Assembly (NCBI RefSeq): GCF_007556685.1
Contig: NZ_VJON01000019.1
Coordinates: 1-47,842 of the forward strand
Direction of reading: 5' to 3'
DNA: 47,842 bases
From: Tepidimonas charontis
GTDB taxonomy: Bacteria > Pseudomonadota > Gammaproteobacteria > Burkholderiales > Burkholderiaceae_C
Shown: in pieces, positions 5,719-13,207 of the stretch
How the letters are laid out: every line of letters begins with the position of its first letter
Position numbering within the stretch: position 1 is the stretch's first letter
The notes under the pieces: generated by a model
The model's input: only the letters and a program-made list of their open reading frames with translations
The model's database searches: none
What the model was told of the DNA's origin: nothing
Position numbers and translations under genes: made by a program

Positions 5719-6474
5719 CTACCGCTGTTTGCCGCGCAGCGGCTGTTGCTGGGCTTGTGCCGCCAATTCCGCCGCGGCGGCGGCAAGGTCGGCGCGCGCG
5801 TGTAGCATGCCCACGCCGTAACCGGCCGCGGCGGCAAAGGAAATTGCAGCAATAAAAGCTAGCAGTACTTTGTCGCGGAGCGGCTTTATGTGCCCGGTCG
5901 CTTCCTCCGCCGCTTGTTGGGCCGCTTGTTGGGCGGCGCTGCGAGCCGCTTGCTGTGCGGCGGCTTGTGCCGCTTGCTGGGCTGCTTGCTGCGCCGCGGT
6001 TTGTGCGATTTGCTCGATCAATAGTGCTGGCGCTGTTACTGTCGGCGGCGGGGCTGCGGGCGCTGGTTGTTGTGCCGACACCGCATCCGCTGCTGCAGCG
6101 GCGGCGCGGTCCGCGGCTTTGTTGGCTGCAGTGTTTGCAGCATTCACAAGCGCATTTTTAAGCGCCGCGAATTCGTCCGCCAGCGCGTTGTCTACTGCTA
6201 CCTTTAGTAGTTCCTCAGCTTTTTTGCTAACCGCTTCCTTTGCGGCCTCGCCGATGATGCGCTTCAGCGCATCTTCTGACTGCTGCCCCAGCGCAACATT
6301 GACGCGCGATTGCATGTCGGCATGCATTTTGCCGACAATTTCCGCGGTAACGCTGCCAATTGCGGCGGCAACCGGCCACAGGTCATCGCTCGCGTCGCGG
6401 GCGGCAAGTGCCGTTTTCAGCTCGACGTCAGTGATTTTTTCAATCACTTTCTGCTTTTCGATTTCGTATTTCAT
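5719..6474 (-). CDS. Coiled-coil membrane protein of the partition-like operon
   Basis: A 251-residue protein. Residues 1-110 are a charged helical domain (from MKYEIEKQKVIEKITDVELK). Residues about 110-150 are Ala/Pro-rich. Residues about 155-195 are an Ala-Gln heptad-like run (QQAAQQAAQAAAQQAARSAA) predicted to form a long coiled coil. One membrane helix follows at about 204-228 (KVLLAFIAAISFAAAAGYGV), then a short Ala/Gln tail. The start codon overlaps the stop of the ATPase gene by four bases (ATGA), so the two are translationally coupled. It occupies the third place, as stbC does in plasmid stbABC operons, but I cannot claim homology. A membrane-anchored coil next to a ParA/MinD ATPase suggests that it places or activates the ATPase at the membrane. 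Confidence 0.7.
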   Translation of the reverse strand: MKYEIEKQKVIEKITDVELKTALAARDASDDLWPVAAAIGSVTAEIVGKMHADMQSRVNVALGQQSEDALKRIIGEAAKEAVSKKAEELLKVAVDNALADEFAALKNALVNAANTAANKAADRAAAAAADAVSAQQPAPAAPPPTVTAPALLIEQIAQTAAQQAAQQAAQAAAQQAARSAAQQAAQQAAEEATGHIKPLRDKVLLAFIAAISFAAAAGYGVGMLHARADLAAAAAELAAQAQQQPLRGKQR

Positions 6475-7196
6475 TCGCCGCCTCCCATCAGGTCCTCCAG
6501 CACCGGCGCAAGCGTCTTGATGCCGCGCTGCGTCCAGCCCGAGATGCGGATGCGTTGGATCGGGCTTTTGAGCGCATCGGGATGGTTGCCCAGGGCCAAG
6601 TGGTACATCGGGATCGTCGCATGCTGCTGGATGAGCGCGTAGGTGTCCGCAGGCAGCCGCTCAAACTCCGCCGCATCAGGCACGACCTTTTTCAGCCGCT
6701 CAAGCAGCCCATCGTCGCGCAGGAATGCCGGGGCCAGCGCCAGGCGCTTTTCGCAGGCCTGGGCAAGACCGTTTTCGAACGATTGCTTCAGCGCTTCGAA
6801 CGCCACCGTGTTGTTGCTGGCCGAGTACACGATGCGCAGCTCAAGATCGAGGTCTTCGAGCGCATGGCGGATGATCTCGGCCTCGGGATCGACCGTCTCG
6901 GAGGCGGTGGCAGGCAAGTTGACGACGATGGCATCGACATCGAGGTGGACTTGCTCGATGTAGTCCACCAGCTTGTTGATTGCACGCTCTTTTTCGCTCG
7001 GGTCGGCAAGACCGATAATGGCACTCGATGCCGCGTGCGCGCCGTAGCGCCGGGTGACATCGTCGGTGGTGCCATCCCCATCGACGATGGCGATGCGCTT
7101 TTCACCGCGAAAGATAAGGGCATCGCACATGAGTGCGGCCACCGTGGACTTGCCCACACCGCCCTTTTCGCCGTGGGAGAAGATGACAGGTTTCAT
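6471..7196 (-). CDS. ParA/MinD-type P-loop ATPase (StbB-like)
   Basis: A 241-residue protein with a deviant Walker A motif near the N-terminus (GEKGGVGKST, about 8-17), Asp in IAIVDGDGTTDD (Walker A') and a hydrophobic strand ending IVVNLPATASE (about 92-102) in the Walker B position. ParA-family ATPases form ATP-dependent dimers on DNA or membrane and position plasmids or protein complexes. No N-terminal helix-turn-helix is present, so it is the small type, which works with a separate DNA-binding protein. That protein is probably encoded just upstream (8311-7280), as in the stbAB pair of R388. AAGGAAAGGAG precedes the start, and a structured leader lies between the two genes. Confidence 0.85.
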   Translation of the reverse strand: MKPVIFSHGEKGGVGKSTVAALMCDALIFRGEKRIAIVDGDGTTDDVTRRYGAHAASSAIIGLADPSEKERAINKLVDYIEQVHLDVDAIVVNLPATASETVDPEAEIIRHALEDLDLELRIVYSASNNTVAFEALKQSFENGLAQACEKRLALAPAFLRDDGLLERLKKVVPDAAEFERLPADTYALIQQHATIPMYHLALGNHPDALKSPIQRIRISGWTQRGIKTLAPVLEDLMGGGE

Positions 7197-7221
7197 GAAG
7201 AGGCTCCTTTCCTTGAGACAT

Positions 7222-7275
7222 CACGGGCACGCCGCCCGCACCCCATAGAGAAAGGGGTGGAACAAAACAAAAAGG
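7222..7275 (-). promoter_or_regulatory. Conserved two-hairpin leader, copy A (before the ParA-like gene)
   Basis: Read on the minus strand it has a T-rich start ending TTTTGTTCCA, hairpin 1 (CACCCC 7259-7254 with GGGGTG 7244-7239, loop TTTCTCTAT) and hairpin 2 (CGGGC with GCCCG around loop GGCGT, 7238-7224). The same element is found at 8329-8380 and 8913-8960. It could be an RNA structure or a pair of operators. Confidence 0.6.
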
Positions 7276-7279
7276 GGTG

Positions 7280-8311
7280 CTAGGCGGGTTTGACCTGAAG
7301 CTGCGCACGGCGGCGGCGCACCGCATCAGTGATGATGTCGCGGATCAGGCCGGAGACATATCGCACGAAGCTGGTCATCGTCAGCTTGGCTTTTTCCTCG
7401 TCGGGCAGTCGCAGGCGGCGCAGCGCCCACAGCTCCACCGCGTCGCCGTAGGGCGGGCGGCGCTTGAGAACTTCGATCATCATGGGCTCCCACACGTCGC
7501 CCGCATCGCGAAAGCCGATCAGCGGGTCGTGCGAGCGGTCATAGTCGCGCACGAAGTGGGCATAGAAGAAGATCGCCAGCTCGTATAGGAACGGCGGGCG
7601 CTGGCTGCCGCCGCTGGTGTTTGCGATGTCTTGCAGGTGCTGATCGATCATCGCCTGCGCCACGGCGCGCGATTGCTCCGGCGGGCACGGCGGCACTGAC
7701 AGCAGCCGCATGCTGTTGTTCAGCATTTCCTCGACTGTGGTGACGTGCTCGCCAAGCTCGATCTTGCGCAGCCGCCCTTGCTCTCCGGTCAGCTGCGGTG
7801 TTTCAATCGGCTGCGGAATGGGCACCTGCGGCACTTCCTTGAAAGGCCGCGCCAGCCGCATGAGCTCCTCGATGCTGAACTGCTGCGCCACCGGGATCGG
7901 GGCCTGCGGGTTGGCCGCCGAGGCCTGCGCATGGGGGGTGCCGGTAACAGGGGGGGTTGCCGAGGCCTGCGTCGTGACCGGCATCGCCGCCTTCGAAGGT
8001 GTTGCCGTCACCACCGGGGTGGCAGGCGCGGGCACTACCACCGGCGCAGGCGCGGGCGCCACCACCGGCTTGGCAGCGGCGGTCTGCTGTTGCACCTGGC
8101 GGGCGCGGGCGAGGAGCCACTTGAATCTCGCCAGATTGAAGCGACGACCATGAAAGTCGTCGTTGCGCATTAAGCAGGCATGGATTTCCCTCAGCGACCA
8201 TCCGGCGGCATGCACTTCCTCGATATGTGGCAGCAGTTCCACCATCCGATCAAGAGCCGGGCGGCGCTTGGGCGGGGTCATTCCTTTGAGTTCGTCGAGA
8301 CCAGTTTTCAT
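7280..8311 (-). CDS. Putative DNA-binding protein, StbA/TraK-like N-terminus
   Basis: A 343-residue protein in three parts. Residues 12-72 (KRRPALDRMVELLPHIEEVH, then GWSLREIHACLM and FNLARFKWLLARAR) match the pattern of small plasmid DNA-binding domains, in which a helix beginning with an AG(W/Y)S turn is followed by a recognition helix. Residues about 73-140 are a Pro/Ala/Val/Thr linker of low complexity. Residues about 145-343 are a helical domain I do not recognise, ending in a basic tail (AVRRRRAQLQVKPA). It is the first gene of the unit with the ATPase and the coiled-coil protein. The repeat array just upstream (8441-8720) is a natural binding site, as StbA binds repeats upstream of stb. 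AGAGGTG precedes the ATG. Confidence 0.6.
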   Translation of the reverse strand: MKTGLDELKGMTPPKRRPALDRMVELLPHIEEVHAAGWSLREIHACLMRNDDFHGRRFNLARFKWLLARARQVQQQTAAAKPVVAPAPAPVVVPAPATPVVTATPSKAAMPVTTQASATPPVTGTPHAQASAANPQAPIPVAQQFSIEELMRLARPFKEVPQVPIPQPIETPQLTGEQGRLRKIELGEHVTTVEEMLNNSMRLLSVPPCPPEQSRAVAQAMIDQHLQDIANTSGGSQRPPFLYELAIFFYAHFVRDYDRSHDPLIGFRDAGDVWEPMMIEVLKRRPPYGDAVELWALRRLRLPDEEKAKLTMTSFVRYVSGLIRDIITDAVRRRRAQLQVKPA

Positions 8312-8328
8312 GTTTCACCTCTGAGGTC

Positions 8329-8380
8329 AAAGCGGCACACAGTCGCCTCCCTTAGAGAAAGGTCTGGAACAAAAAAGGGC
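8329..8380 (-). promoter_or_regulatory. Conserved two-hairpin leader, copy B (before the DNA-binding gene)
   Basis: On the minus strand it shares TTTTTTGTTCCA, then CCTTTCTCTA and GGG with copies A and C. The hairpins are weaker here: CCTT/AAGG for the first and GGC/GCC for the second. It lies 18 bases or more ahead of the ATG at 8311. Confidence 0.5.
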
Positions 8381-8440
8381 TAGCCGTCGGGTGCCCGCTT
8401 GATAGCCGTGGCTCTGTCCGCCGCAGCAGCCGAGTGGTGA

Positions 8441-8720
8441 CCGATGGGCGGCTGCGGGCGTAGCCGCCTTGGTAGCCAAACGCTGGCCGACTGATGGCTG
8501 ATCACAAACCGGTTGGTGGCTCAGCGGCACCCGGTCGCTGACCGATGGGTGGCTGCCACTCAAGCCCGCTTAGTAGCCCGCTACTGGCCGACAGATGGCC
8601 GATGGCTGCCCGCTTGGTAGCTCTGGCGGTAGCCGATCGGCACCCGATGGGCGGCTGCGGGCGTAGCCGCCTTGGTAGCCAATTGCTGGCCGTGTTGGTA
8701 GCTCGCCGATAGCCGAGACC
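8441..8720. repeat. About 101-bp degenerate tandem repeats, candidate centromere
   Basis: Units begin with CCGATGGG at 8441, 8542 and 8644 (periods 101 and 102); the third is partial. Within each unit are CGGCTG or TGGCTG, a TTGGTAGC-type box and CTGGCCG. Units 1 and 3 agree exactly over the first 38 bases, while unit 2 is more diverged. A degenerate half-unit precedes at about 8384-8440. Smaller boxes of the form (T)GGTAGC or GATAGCC occur at least nine times. Upstream of a ParA-type operon such arrays usually serve as parS or iterons. It forms most of the gene-free stretch 8312-8983. The rest of that stretch holds a CCTAC/GTAGG inverted repeat near 8719-8748 and GC-rich sequence in which I see nothing else before leader C. 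Confidence 0.65.
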
Positions 8721-8912
8721 TACCCCAAAACGAGTGCAAGGTAGGCCGCCCACCGCCCGGCGCTGCGCACCGGATCGGGGGACGGCGATGACTCCGCCGA
8801 AGCGTCGTCAGTCAGGGCTTCGCCCCGACACCCCGAAGCTGCCGCATCCGGGCCGCCGCCCGTCGCCCATCCGGTCCCGGGCTCGGTGTCGCCCGCCATC
8901 GCCGCTGCTGGG

Positions 8913-8960
8913 TTTTTTTGTTCCACCCCTTTCTCTATAGGGTGCGAGCGGCGTGCTCGC
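8913..8960 (+). promoter_or_regulatory. Conserved two-hairpin leader, copy C (before the exported-protein unit)
   Basis: TTTTTTTGTTCCA leads to hairpin 1 (CACCC 8924-8928 with GGGTG 8940-8944) and hairpin 2 (GCGAGC 8944-8949 with GCTCGC 8955-8960, loop GGCGT). Compared with copy A, one A-T pair of hairpin 2 has become G-C while the loop is unchanged. This is a compensatory change that favours a conserved fold. Confidence 0.6.
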
Positions 8961-8983
8961 GACCGAAGAAAGGGGTGTCCAAT

Positions 8984-9055
8984 ATGCCATTTCACATCAC
9001 GAAACACAGCGGGAATGCGGCAGTGGGCGCAAGGGGGGAGTCATGGGCCGCCTGA
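8984..9055 (+). CDS. Possible 23-residue leader peptide
   Basis: ATG 8984 follows a good ribosome binding site (AAAGGGG at 8969-8976) and encodes MPFHITKHSGNAAVGARGES plus three residues. Its stop (9053-9055) lies 10 bases inside the next gene, whose ATG is at 9043. That arrangement suggests translational coupling: ribosomes finishing the peptide could restart at 9043. There is no homology to judge by, so it rests on position alone. Confidence 0.35.
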   Translation: MPFHITKHSGNAAVGARGESWAA

Positions 9056-9645
9056 AAACCCTCCTTTTGCCCCTGCTCACCGCGGCGGCAGCCGCGGCCC
9101 ATGCTGGCGTGTACTGCAGCGGCTACACCGCGCAGCTTTCCGTTGCCACCCCGGTGCCCGCCGACATCGTGGGTCGGCCCGGCGGTGTGGCGGTCTGGAT
9201 TATGTCGCCGTATGAGCAGTACGGCGCTTATTTGTCACAGGACGGGCGCTGGATTTATGACCGCACGCCGCAGTACGGCGACTACCGCCCCGCCCTTTCC
9301 ATGCCGGCCAGCGTGGCGGTGTCGGCGTGTGTGCCGGACTTTGCTCGCATCGACGAATACGGCGAAGTCGGCTGTGCCCAGGCCACCTATGGCACTGCGG
9401 GCTGGCACGTGTTGATAGCGCCGGGCGGGCTGACTGCGCAGGCCGAAGCCCGCGTGGACAGCACGCAGCAACGCATGGCCGACATAAATGCATCGCTTGT
9501 GGCCCAGGGGCGCCAGCCGCGCCCTTTTGACCGGCAGCGCTGGATCGAGGCGGAGGTCTTGAAAAACGGGCGCAACAACGCCCGCGCGGTGCTGACCGTG
9601 CCGGCCATCGATTGCTCGCCGCCTGACACCGGGGGTGGTGATTGA
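9043..9645 (+). CDS. Hypothetical exported protein
   Basis: A 200-residue protein with a clear signal peptide (MGRLKTLLLPLLTAAAAAAH, cleavage likely after AHA at about 21). The mature part has Cys residues near positions 24, 95, 107 and 192, which could pair in the periplasm, and is rich in Tyr and Gly (YEQYGAYLSQDGRWIYDRTP). I recognise no family. ATG 9043 is chosen because GGGGGGAG lies just upstream and the signal peptide begins there. It is the first full gene of a tight plus-strand unit with another exported protein, a DNA-binding protein and a SNF2 helicase. On a mobile element a small exported protein might act in surface exclusion or transfer; nothing in the sequence proves it. Confidence 0.65.
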   Translation: MGRLKTLLLPLLTAAAAAAHAGVYCSGYTAQLSVATPVPADIVGRPGGVAVWIMSPYEQYGAYLSQDGRWIYDRTPQYGDYRPALSMPASVAVSACVPDFARIDEYGEVGCAQATYGTAGWHVLIAPGGLTAQAEARVDSTQQRMADINASLVAQGRQPRPFDRQRWIEAEVLKNGRNNARAVLTVPAIDCSPPDTGGGD

Positions 9646-9662
9646 CTTTGGAGGAGCAGGAC

Positions 9663-9959
9663 ATGAAGGCAACCGTGATGGGACTGGTGATGCTGGCCGC
9701 GGCGGGCGGCGCTTGGGCCTGCGCGCACGAATGCGGCATAGCCGCGGCACCGGACGAGCACGAACGGCAGGTGCGCGGCGGTGTGCTGTGGCGTGCCGAA
9801 GAAGGCAGCGCGATCATTGCCGACACGACCCGGCCAGAGATGTTTTTGGAGCTTGCGGACATGCTAGCCGAGTGCCGCAGCGATGCCGCATGCCAGGGTG
9901 TGGTGATCCTTGGCGTGAAGGCCATGCGGCGCGAAGGGGGCAAAGGAGGCGAGCAATGA
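9663..9959 (+). CDS. Small hypothetical exported protein
   Basis: A 98-residue protein with a short signal peptide (MKATVMGLVMLAAAGGAWA) and then CAHECG, so cleavage after AWA would leave a Cys at or near the mature N-terminus. A consensus lipobox is absent. Two further Cys (LAECRSDAACQG) make a Cys-rich periplasmic protein with possible disulfides. GAGGAG lies seven bases before ATG 9663, and the gene starts 17 bases after the previous one. Its stop overlaps the next start as ATGA. Family unknown; it may act together with the exported protein just upstream. Confidence 0.6.
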   Translation: MKATVMGLVMLAAAGGAWACAHECGIAAAPDEHERQVRGGVLWRAEEGSAIIADTTRPEMFLELADMLAECRSDAACQGVVILGVKAMRREGGKGGEQ

Positions 9960-10147
9960 TCGGGGTACGCAAAGTCGGCTATACGCAGATCGCCGAAATC
10001 TTAGGCGTTAGCCGCACGCATGTCGTCAACCGCATCAGCAAACAGCCGGACTTTCCCAAGCCCATCATTCGCGTGTCGCGCATGACCGTTTGGTGGGATG
10101 AGCGAGACATTTGGGAGTGGGCGCGCAAGCGGGCGCAGAAAGGTTGA
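9956..10147 (+). CDS. AlpA-like helix-turn-helix DNA-binding protein
   Basis: A 63-residue protein. VGYTQIAEILGVSRTHVVNR forms the helix-turn-helix and FPKPIIRVSRMTVWWDERDI the wing, followed by WEWARKRAQKG. This is the AlpA/excisionase-like winged fold used by phage and island regulators and recombination directionality factors. AAAGGAGG precedes the ATG, whose first bases overlap the stop of the exported protein gene. The integrase reads toward it from the right on the opposite strand. It may regulate this unit or help excision; the sequence cannot decide between them. Confidence 0.75.
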   Translation: MIGVRKVGYTQIAEILGVSRTHVVNRISKQPDFPKPIIRVSRMTVWWDERDIWEWARKRAQKG

Positions 10148-10177
10148 TTGAACTATACTTTGATGGAGGTTGTTTGT

Positions 10178-12016
10178 ATGGATACTCTAACCTTTGATCC
10201 GATTCGTAAAAGCCTCGTTTTTAAAACTGGGTACGACCCCGATTTGGTGGAGGATATTAAAAGCATACCCGGACGTCTTTGGAACAAATATAGCCGCGAT
10301 TGGACGGTGCCGACCACAGAGGTGGCAGCCGCAATTCGCGTAGCCCGCGAGTACGGCATTCACATTACTGATGAAGTTATGGCAATGTCCGGCAAGCTGA
10401 AGGAAGCGCATGAGCTTTCCGCGGCTGTGGCGCACGAAGCTGCCGACAACATTACTATTCCCGGGCTTTCAGACAAAGCCCAGCTTCGGCCTTATCAAAA
10501 GGTCGGGGTGGCTTATTTGGCAAGTAAGCGGCGCGCAATTCTTGCCGACGAAATGGGAACCGGTAAAACGTTGCAATCGCTGTGCACGGTGGCAGCCACC
10601 AATGCTTGGCCGGCTGTGGTGGTATGTCCGGCCAGCTTGCGCATAAATTGGCAGCGGGAGGCGCAGCAATGGTTTCCTGACAAGAAAGCCGCCGTAATTG
10701 GCTTGGGTGGTGGCAAGAAGCGCGATCAAGAGATTTTGAACGCCAAGGACGCCGACATTATCATCCTCAATTACGACATTGCCAAGGATGTATTGCCCGC
10801 TTTGCAGGATGCTGGCATTGAGCCCAAAGCACTTATTTGCGATGAGGCGCATTATGTGAAAGACCTGAAATCTCAGCGCGGCATGGCAATTCAGGATATG
10901 GCGCACGATTTGACGCAACGCCGCGATAGCGTTGTTATTCTTGCCACTGGTACGCCTGTTATCAACCGTCCTGCCGATCTTATCGCGCCGCTCAAGATCA
11001 TGGGCAACTTGAATGAATTCGGCGGCTGGAAGGGCTTTGTCACACGGTACTGCAACGCCAAGCAAACACGTTGGGGCTGGGATATTAGCGGCGCTTCTAA
11101 CATTCGCGAGCTGGAGCAAAAGCTGCGCGCGACTTGTTATATCCGCCGCACCAAGGATCAGGTGTTGCAGGAACTGCCGGATAAGCAGCGCACCGCCGTT
11201 GAAATTACGCTGCCTCCTGCCGCGCTAAAAGCATACGCGGACGTGGAGCGTGAGTTTGCAAGCTGGTATCGCGGCTTTACCGACGACAATTCCGCCGAAA
11301 CGCTGCGTCGCATTACTGCGCTGCGGCAGGCCGTGGGTCAGGGCAAAATCGAGCCGACGATATCCTTCGTCAAAGACATTGTGGACACCGGCGAAAAGGC
11401 AATTGTGTTTGCCATTCACAAAGAAGTTCAGGATGCCATACTTAATGGTTTGCGAGCCGAGCAGCTTCGGGTCGCTTCGATTACCGGCGAAATGGAGTCT
11501 GAGCAGCGGCAGGCGGCAGTAGACCGCTTTCAGTACGGGCAGGCCGACGTTATTGTGTGCTCACAAAAAGCGGCTGGCACCGGACTTACTCTTACCGCCG
11601 CATCCAACGTTGTATTTGCAGAGTACGACTGGACAGCCGCCAGCCATGACCAAGCTGAAGACCGCGCGCACAGGCTGGGGCAGAAAAACGCTGTGAATGT
11701 GTGGTATATTCACGCGGCGGGCACAATAGACGATGCAATGGCCCAGACGGTTGAGTACAAGCGCAAAATTGCTCATCGTGTAGCCGGGGATCGCGATGCA
11801 GGTGACCTTGAGACATCGCGCGAGGACATTGCGCGGGTGTTGGCTAGTATTGCCTCACGTCAAGGCGGACTTGAAAAGGAAAAAAAGAAAGCAAAGATTG
11901 ATAACGAACAACAGCAAAAAGCTGAACAGCAAAAAGCTGAAATGCAGCAAGATGCCGAGGCAGAAAAGGAAAAACCGCGATCGCGGGCGCGAGTAAGCGC
12001 TGAACTGGAGCTATAG
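10178..12016 (+). CDS. SNF2-family DEAH helicase (SMARCAL1/HARP-like)
   Basis: A 612-residue protein. Residues 1-80 (KTGYDPDLVEDIKSIPGRLW, then NKYSRDWTVP) resemble the HARP-type annealing domain. The RecA-like core has QLRPYQKVGVAYL, Walker A DEMGTGKT (about 123-130), Walker B DEAH (about 221-224) and ILATGTP. The second lobe has VDRFQYGQADVIVCSQKAAG, then GLTLTAASNVVFAEYDWTA and QAEDRAHRLGQ (motif VI). SNF2 enzymes translocate on duplex DNA, and HARP-type members anneal strands at stalled forks. The C-terminus (about 560-612) is a charged Lys/Gln/Glu tail. ATG 10178 has TGGAGG ten bases upstream. Codon use is more A/T-ending than on the chromosome. It lies 30 bases after the AlpA-like gene. 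Likely roles are replication or maintenance of the element, or defence. Confidence 0.92.
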   Translation: MDTLTFDPIRKSLVFKTGYDPDLVEDIKSIPGRLWNKYSRDWTVPTTEVAAAIRVAREYGIHITDEVMAMSGKLKEAHELSAAVAHEAADNITIPGLSDKAQLRPYQKVGVAYLASKRRAILADEMGTGKTLQSLCTVAATNAWPAVVVCPASLRINWQREAQQWFPDKKAAVIGLGGGKKRDQEILNAKDADIIILNYDIAKDVLPALQDAGIEPKALICDEAHYVKDLKSQRGMAIQDMAHDLTQRRDSVVILATGTPVINRPADLIAPLKIMGNLNEFGGWKGFVTRYCNAKQTRWGWDISGASNIRELEQKLRATCYIRRTKDQVLQELPDKQRTAVEITLPPAALKAYADVEREFASWYRGFTDDNSAETLRRITALRQAVGQGKIEPTISFVKDIVDTGEKAIVFAIHKEVQDAILNGLRAEQLRVASITGEMESEQRQAAVDRFQYGQADVIVCSQKAAGTGLTLTAASNVVFAEYDWTAASHDQAEDRAHRLGQKNAVNVWYIHAAGTIDDAMAQTVEYKRKIAHRVAGDRDAGDLETSREDIARVLASIASRQGGLEKEKKKAKIDNEQQQKAEQQKAEMQQDAEAEKEKPRSRARVSAELEL

Positions 12017-12034
12017 CCTTTGCCCACACCAGCG

Positions 12035-12057
12035 CGGCCCCGTTATGGGGCCGTTTT
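12035..12057 (+). terminator. Rho-independent terminator after the helicase gene
   Basis: CGGCCCC (12035-12041) pairs with GGGGCCG (12047-12053) across a five-base loop and is followed by TTTT. It closes the plus-strand unit and separates it from the convergent integrase gene ending at 12062. Confidence 0.8.
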
Positions 12058-12061
12058 GCTT

Positions 12062-13069
12062 TCAAAGCCTCGCCGCAATCTCCTCCGCCGACTCGCGGTA
12101 GTAGGTGTTGAGCAGCAGGCGCAGATCGCGGTGGCCCGAGATGCGCGCAAGCGTCATGACATCGACCCGGCGCGACAGGCGCGTCAGCGCATCCGCCCGC
12201 GCGTCATGGAAGTGCAGGTCACGGATGAGCAGCCGGTCACGCACTTTGCGAAAGAGCGCATCGCGCGACTGGGGCGAGACGGTGAAGTACGCCTCGCGTC
12301 CCTGCTCGCGTGCTGCGGCATCAAGCACAGCCAGCAGCCGCGCGGCCTTGCGCGTGAAGGGCACATGGCGCACGCCAACGCGCTCCACGGTCTTGTGCTC
12401 TTCCAGCCGGATGACGCGCCGCTGCAGATCGACCGTGCGGGTGGAAAGGCTGTGCAGCTCGCCCGCACGCATCGCGGTGTGGTGCGCCAGCAGGTACATC
12501 CAGGCCACTTCCTGCTGAAGCGTGCGCGGTGGCTGCCCGGTGACGTAGCCCAAGCCTCGCAGCAGGCGGCGCAGCTCGCGCCAGTCGGTGCGGCGATCCC
12601 GCGCGTGCGAGTTGGCAGGCACCGGCAGCTCATGGAACGGATCGACATCCATCCATCCCCAGGTGCGGCAGTGTTTCCACAGCGTGCGTAAATCGGAGGA
12701 CTCGCGCGCTACCGACGCGGCGCTGACCGCAGCCCGCCGCTCATCGCGCCAGCGCGCCATGTGCTCGCTGCGAACGTCTGCCACCGGCATCTGCGCCAGC
12801 CACGGGCACAGACGAAGCAGGGCCAGCAGACGGCGTTTTTCGAAGGGGCCGCCCCTGCGGTGCGGCACGATTTCCTTGAGGTAGCGGTCGATGGCTTGCG
12901 CCACCGTCACGCCGCTGCCGCCCCTGCGCTTGCCGGCCAGGATTTCGGCTTCGACCTGTGCGGCCCAGGCGCTGGCCTGCGCCTTGGTCGGGAACACCTT
13001 GGAGGTGCGCACGCCGAGTCGCGCCACTTCGGCGCGCCAGCCCTTGTTGAGCTTGCGGATGAAGGCCAC
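12062..13069 (-). CDS. Tyrosine recombinase / integrase of the element
   Basis: A 335-residue protein. Residues 1-60 form an Arg/Lys-rich arm-binding region (FIRKLNKGWRAEVARLGVRT), followed by a core-binding SAM-like domain to about 160. In the catalytic domain the active-site set is visible: Arg in HTAMRAGEL, Lys in LEEHKTVERVGVRHV, His and Arg in HFHDARADAL, His in ISGHRDLRLL and the nucleophile in NTYYRES. The GTG at 13069 is chosen because GGGGAG lies six bases upstream and the domain begins there; an in-frame ATG at 13180 would add 37 residues of no clear meaning. The gene points away from tRNA-Leu with 199 bases between, as expected for an enzyme that inserts at the tRNA 3' end. Confidence 0.93.
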   Translation of the reverse strand: MAFIRKLNKGWRAEVARLGVRTSKVFPTKAQASAWAAQVEAEILAGKRRGGSGVTVAQAIDRYLKEIVPHRRGGPFEKRRLLALLRLCPWLAQMPVADVRSEHMARWRDERRAAVSAASVARESSDLRTLWKHCRTWGWMDVDPFHELPVPANSHARDRRTDWRELRRLLRGLGYVTGQPPRTLQQEVAWMYLLAHHTAMRAGELHSLSTRTVDLQRRVIRLEEHKTVERVGVRHVPFTRKAARLLAVLDAAAREQGREAYFTVSPQSRDALFRKVRDRLLIRDLHFHDARADALTRLSRRVDVMTLARISGHRDLRLLLNTYYRESAEEIAARL

Positions 13070-13207
13070 CGTATCTCCCCTTGCGTAACACCGTGCGTAA
13101 ATCGTGCGTAGCGCGATGCTACCCGATGCCGCCAGATGATGCCACTTGCAGCCTCGACGACGACTGCGCAGGGGCCGCAAAACGCCGCTAAGCCCTTGTT
13201 GGGCAAC

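Noticed and set aside
8441-8720. Repeat array considered as CRISPR.
   Set aside because: The similar parts are long, degenerate and continuous; there are no short exact repeats with unique spacers.
8720-9007. Minus-strand open frame of 95 codons, and a plus-strand frame at 8734-8940.
   Set aside because: Both run through leader C and low-complexity GC sequence, and neither has a recognisable domain or a binding site.
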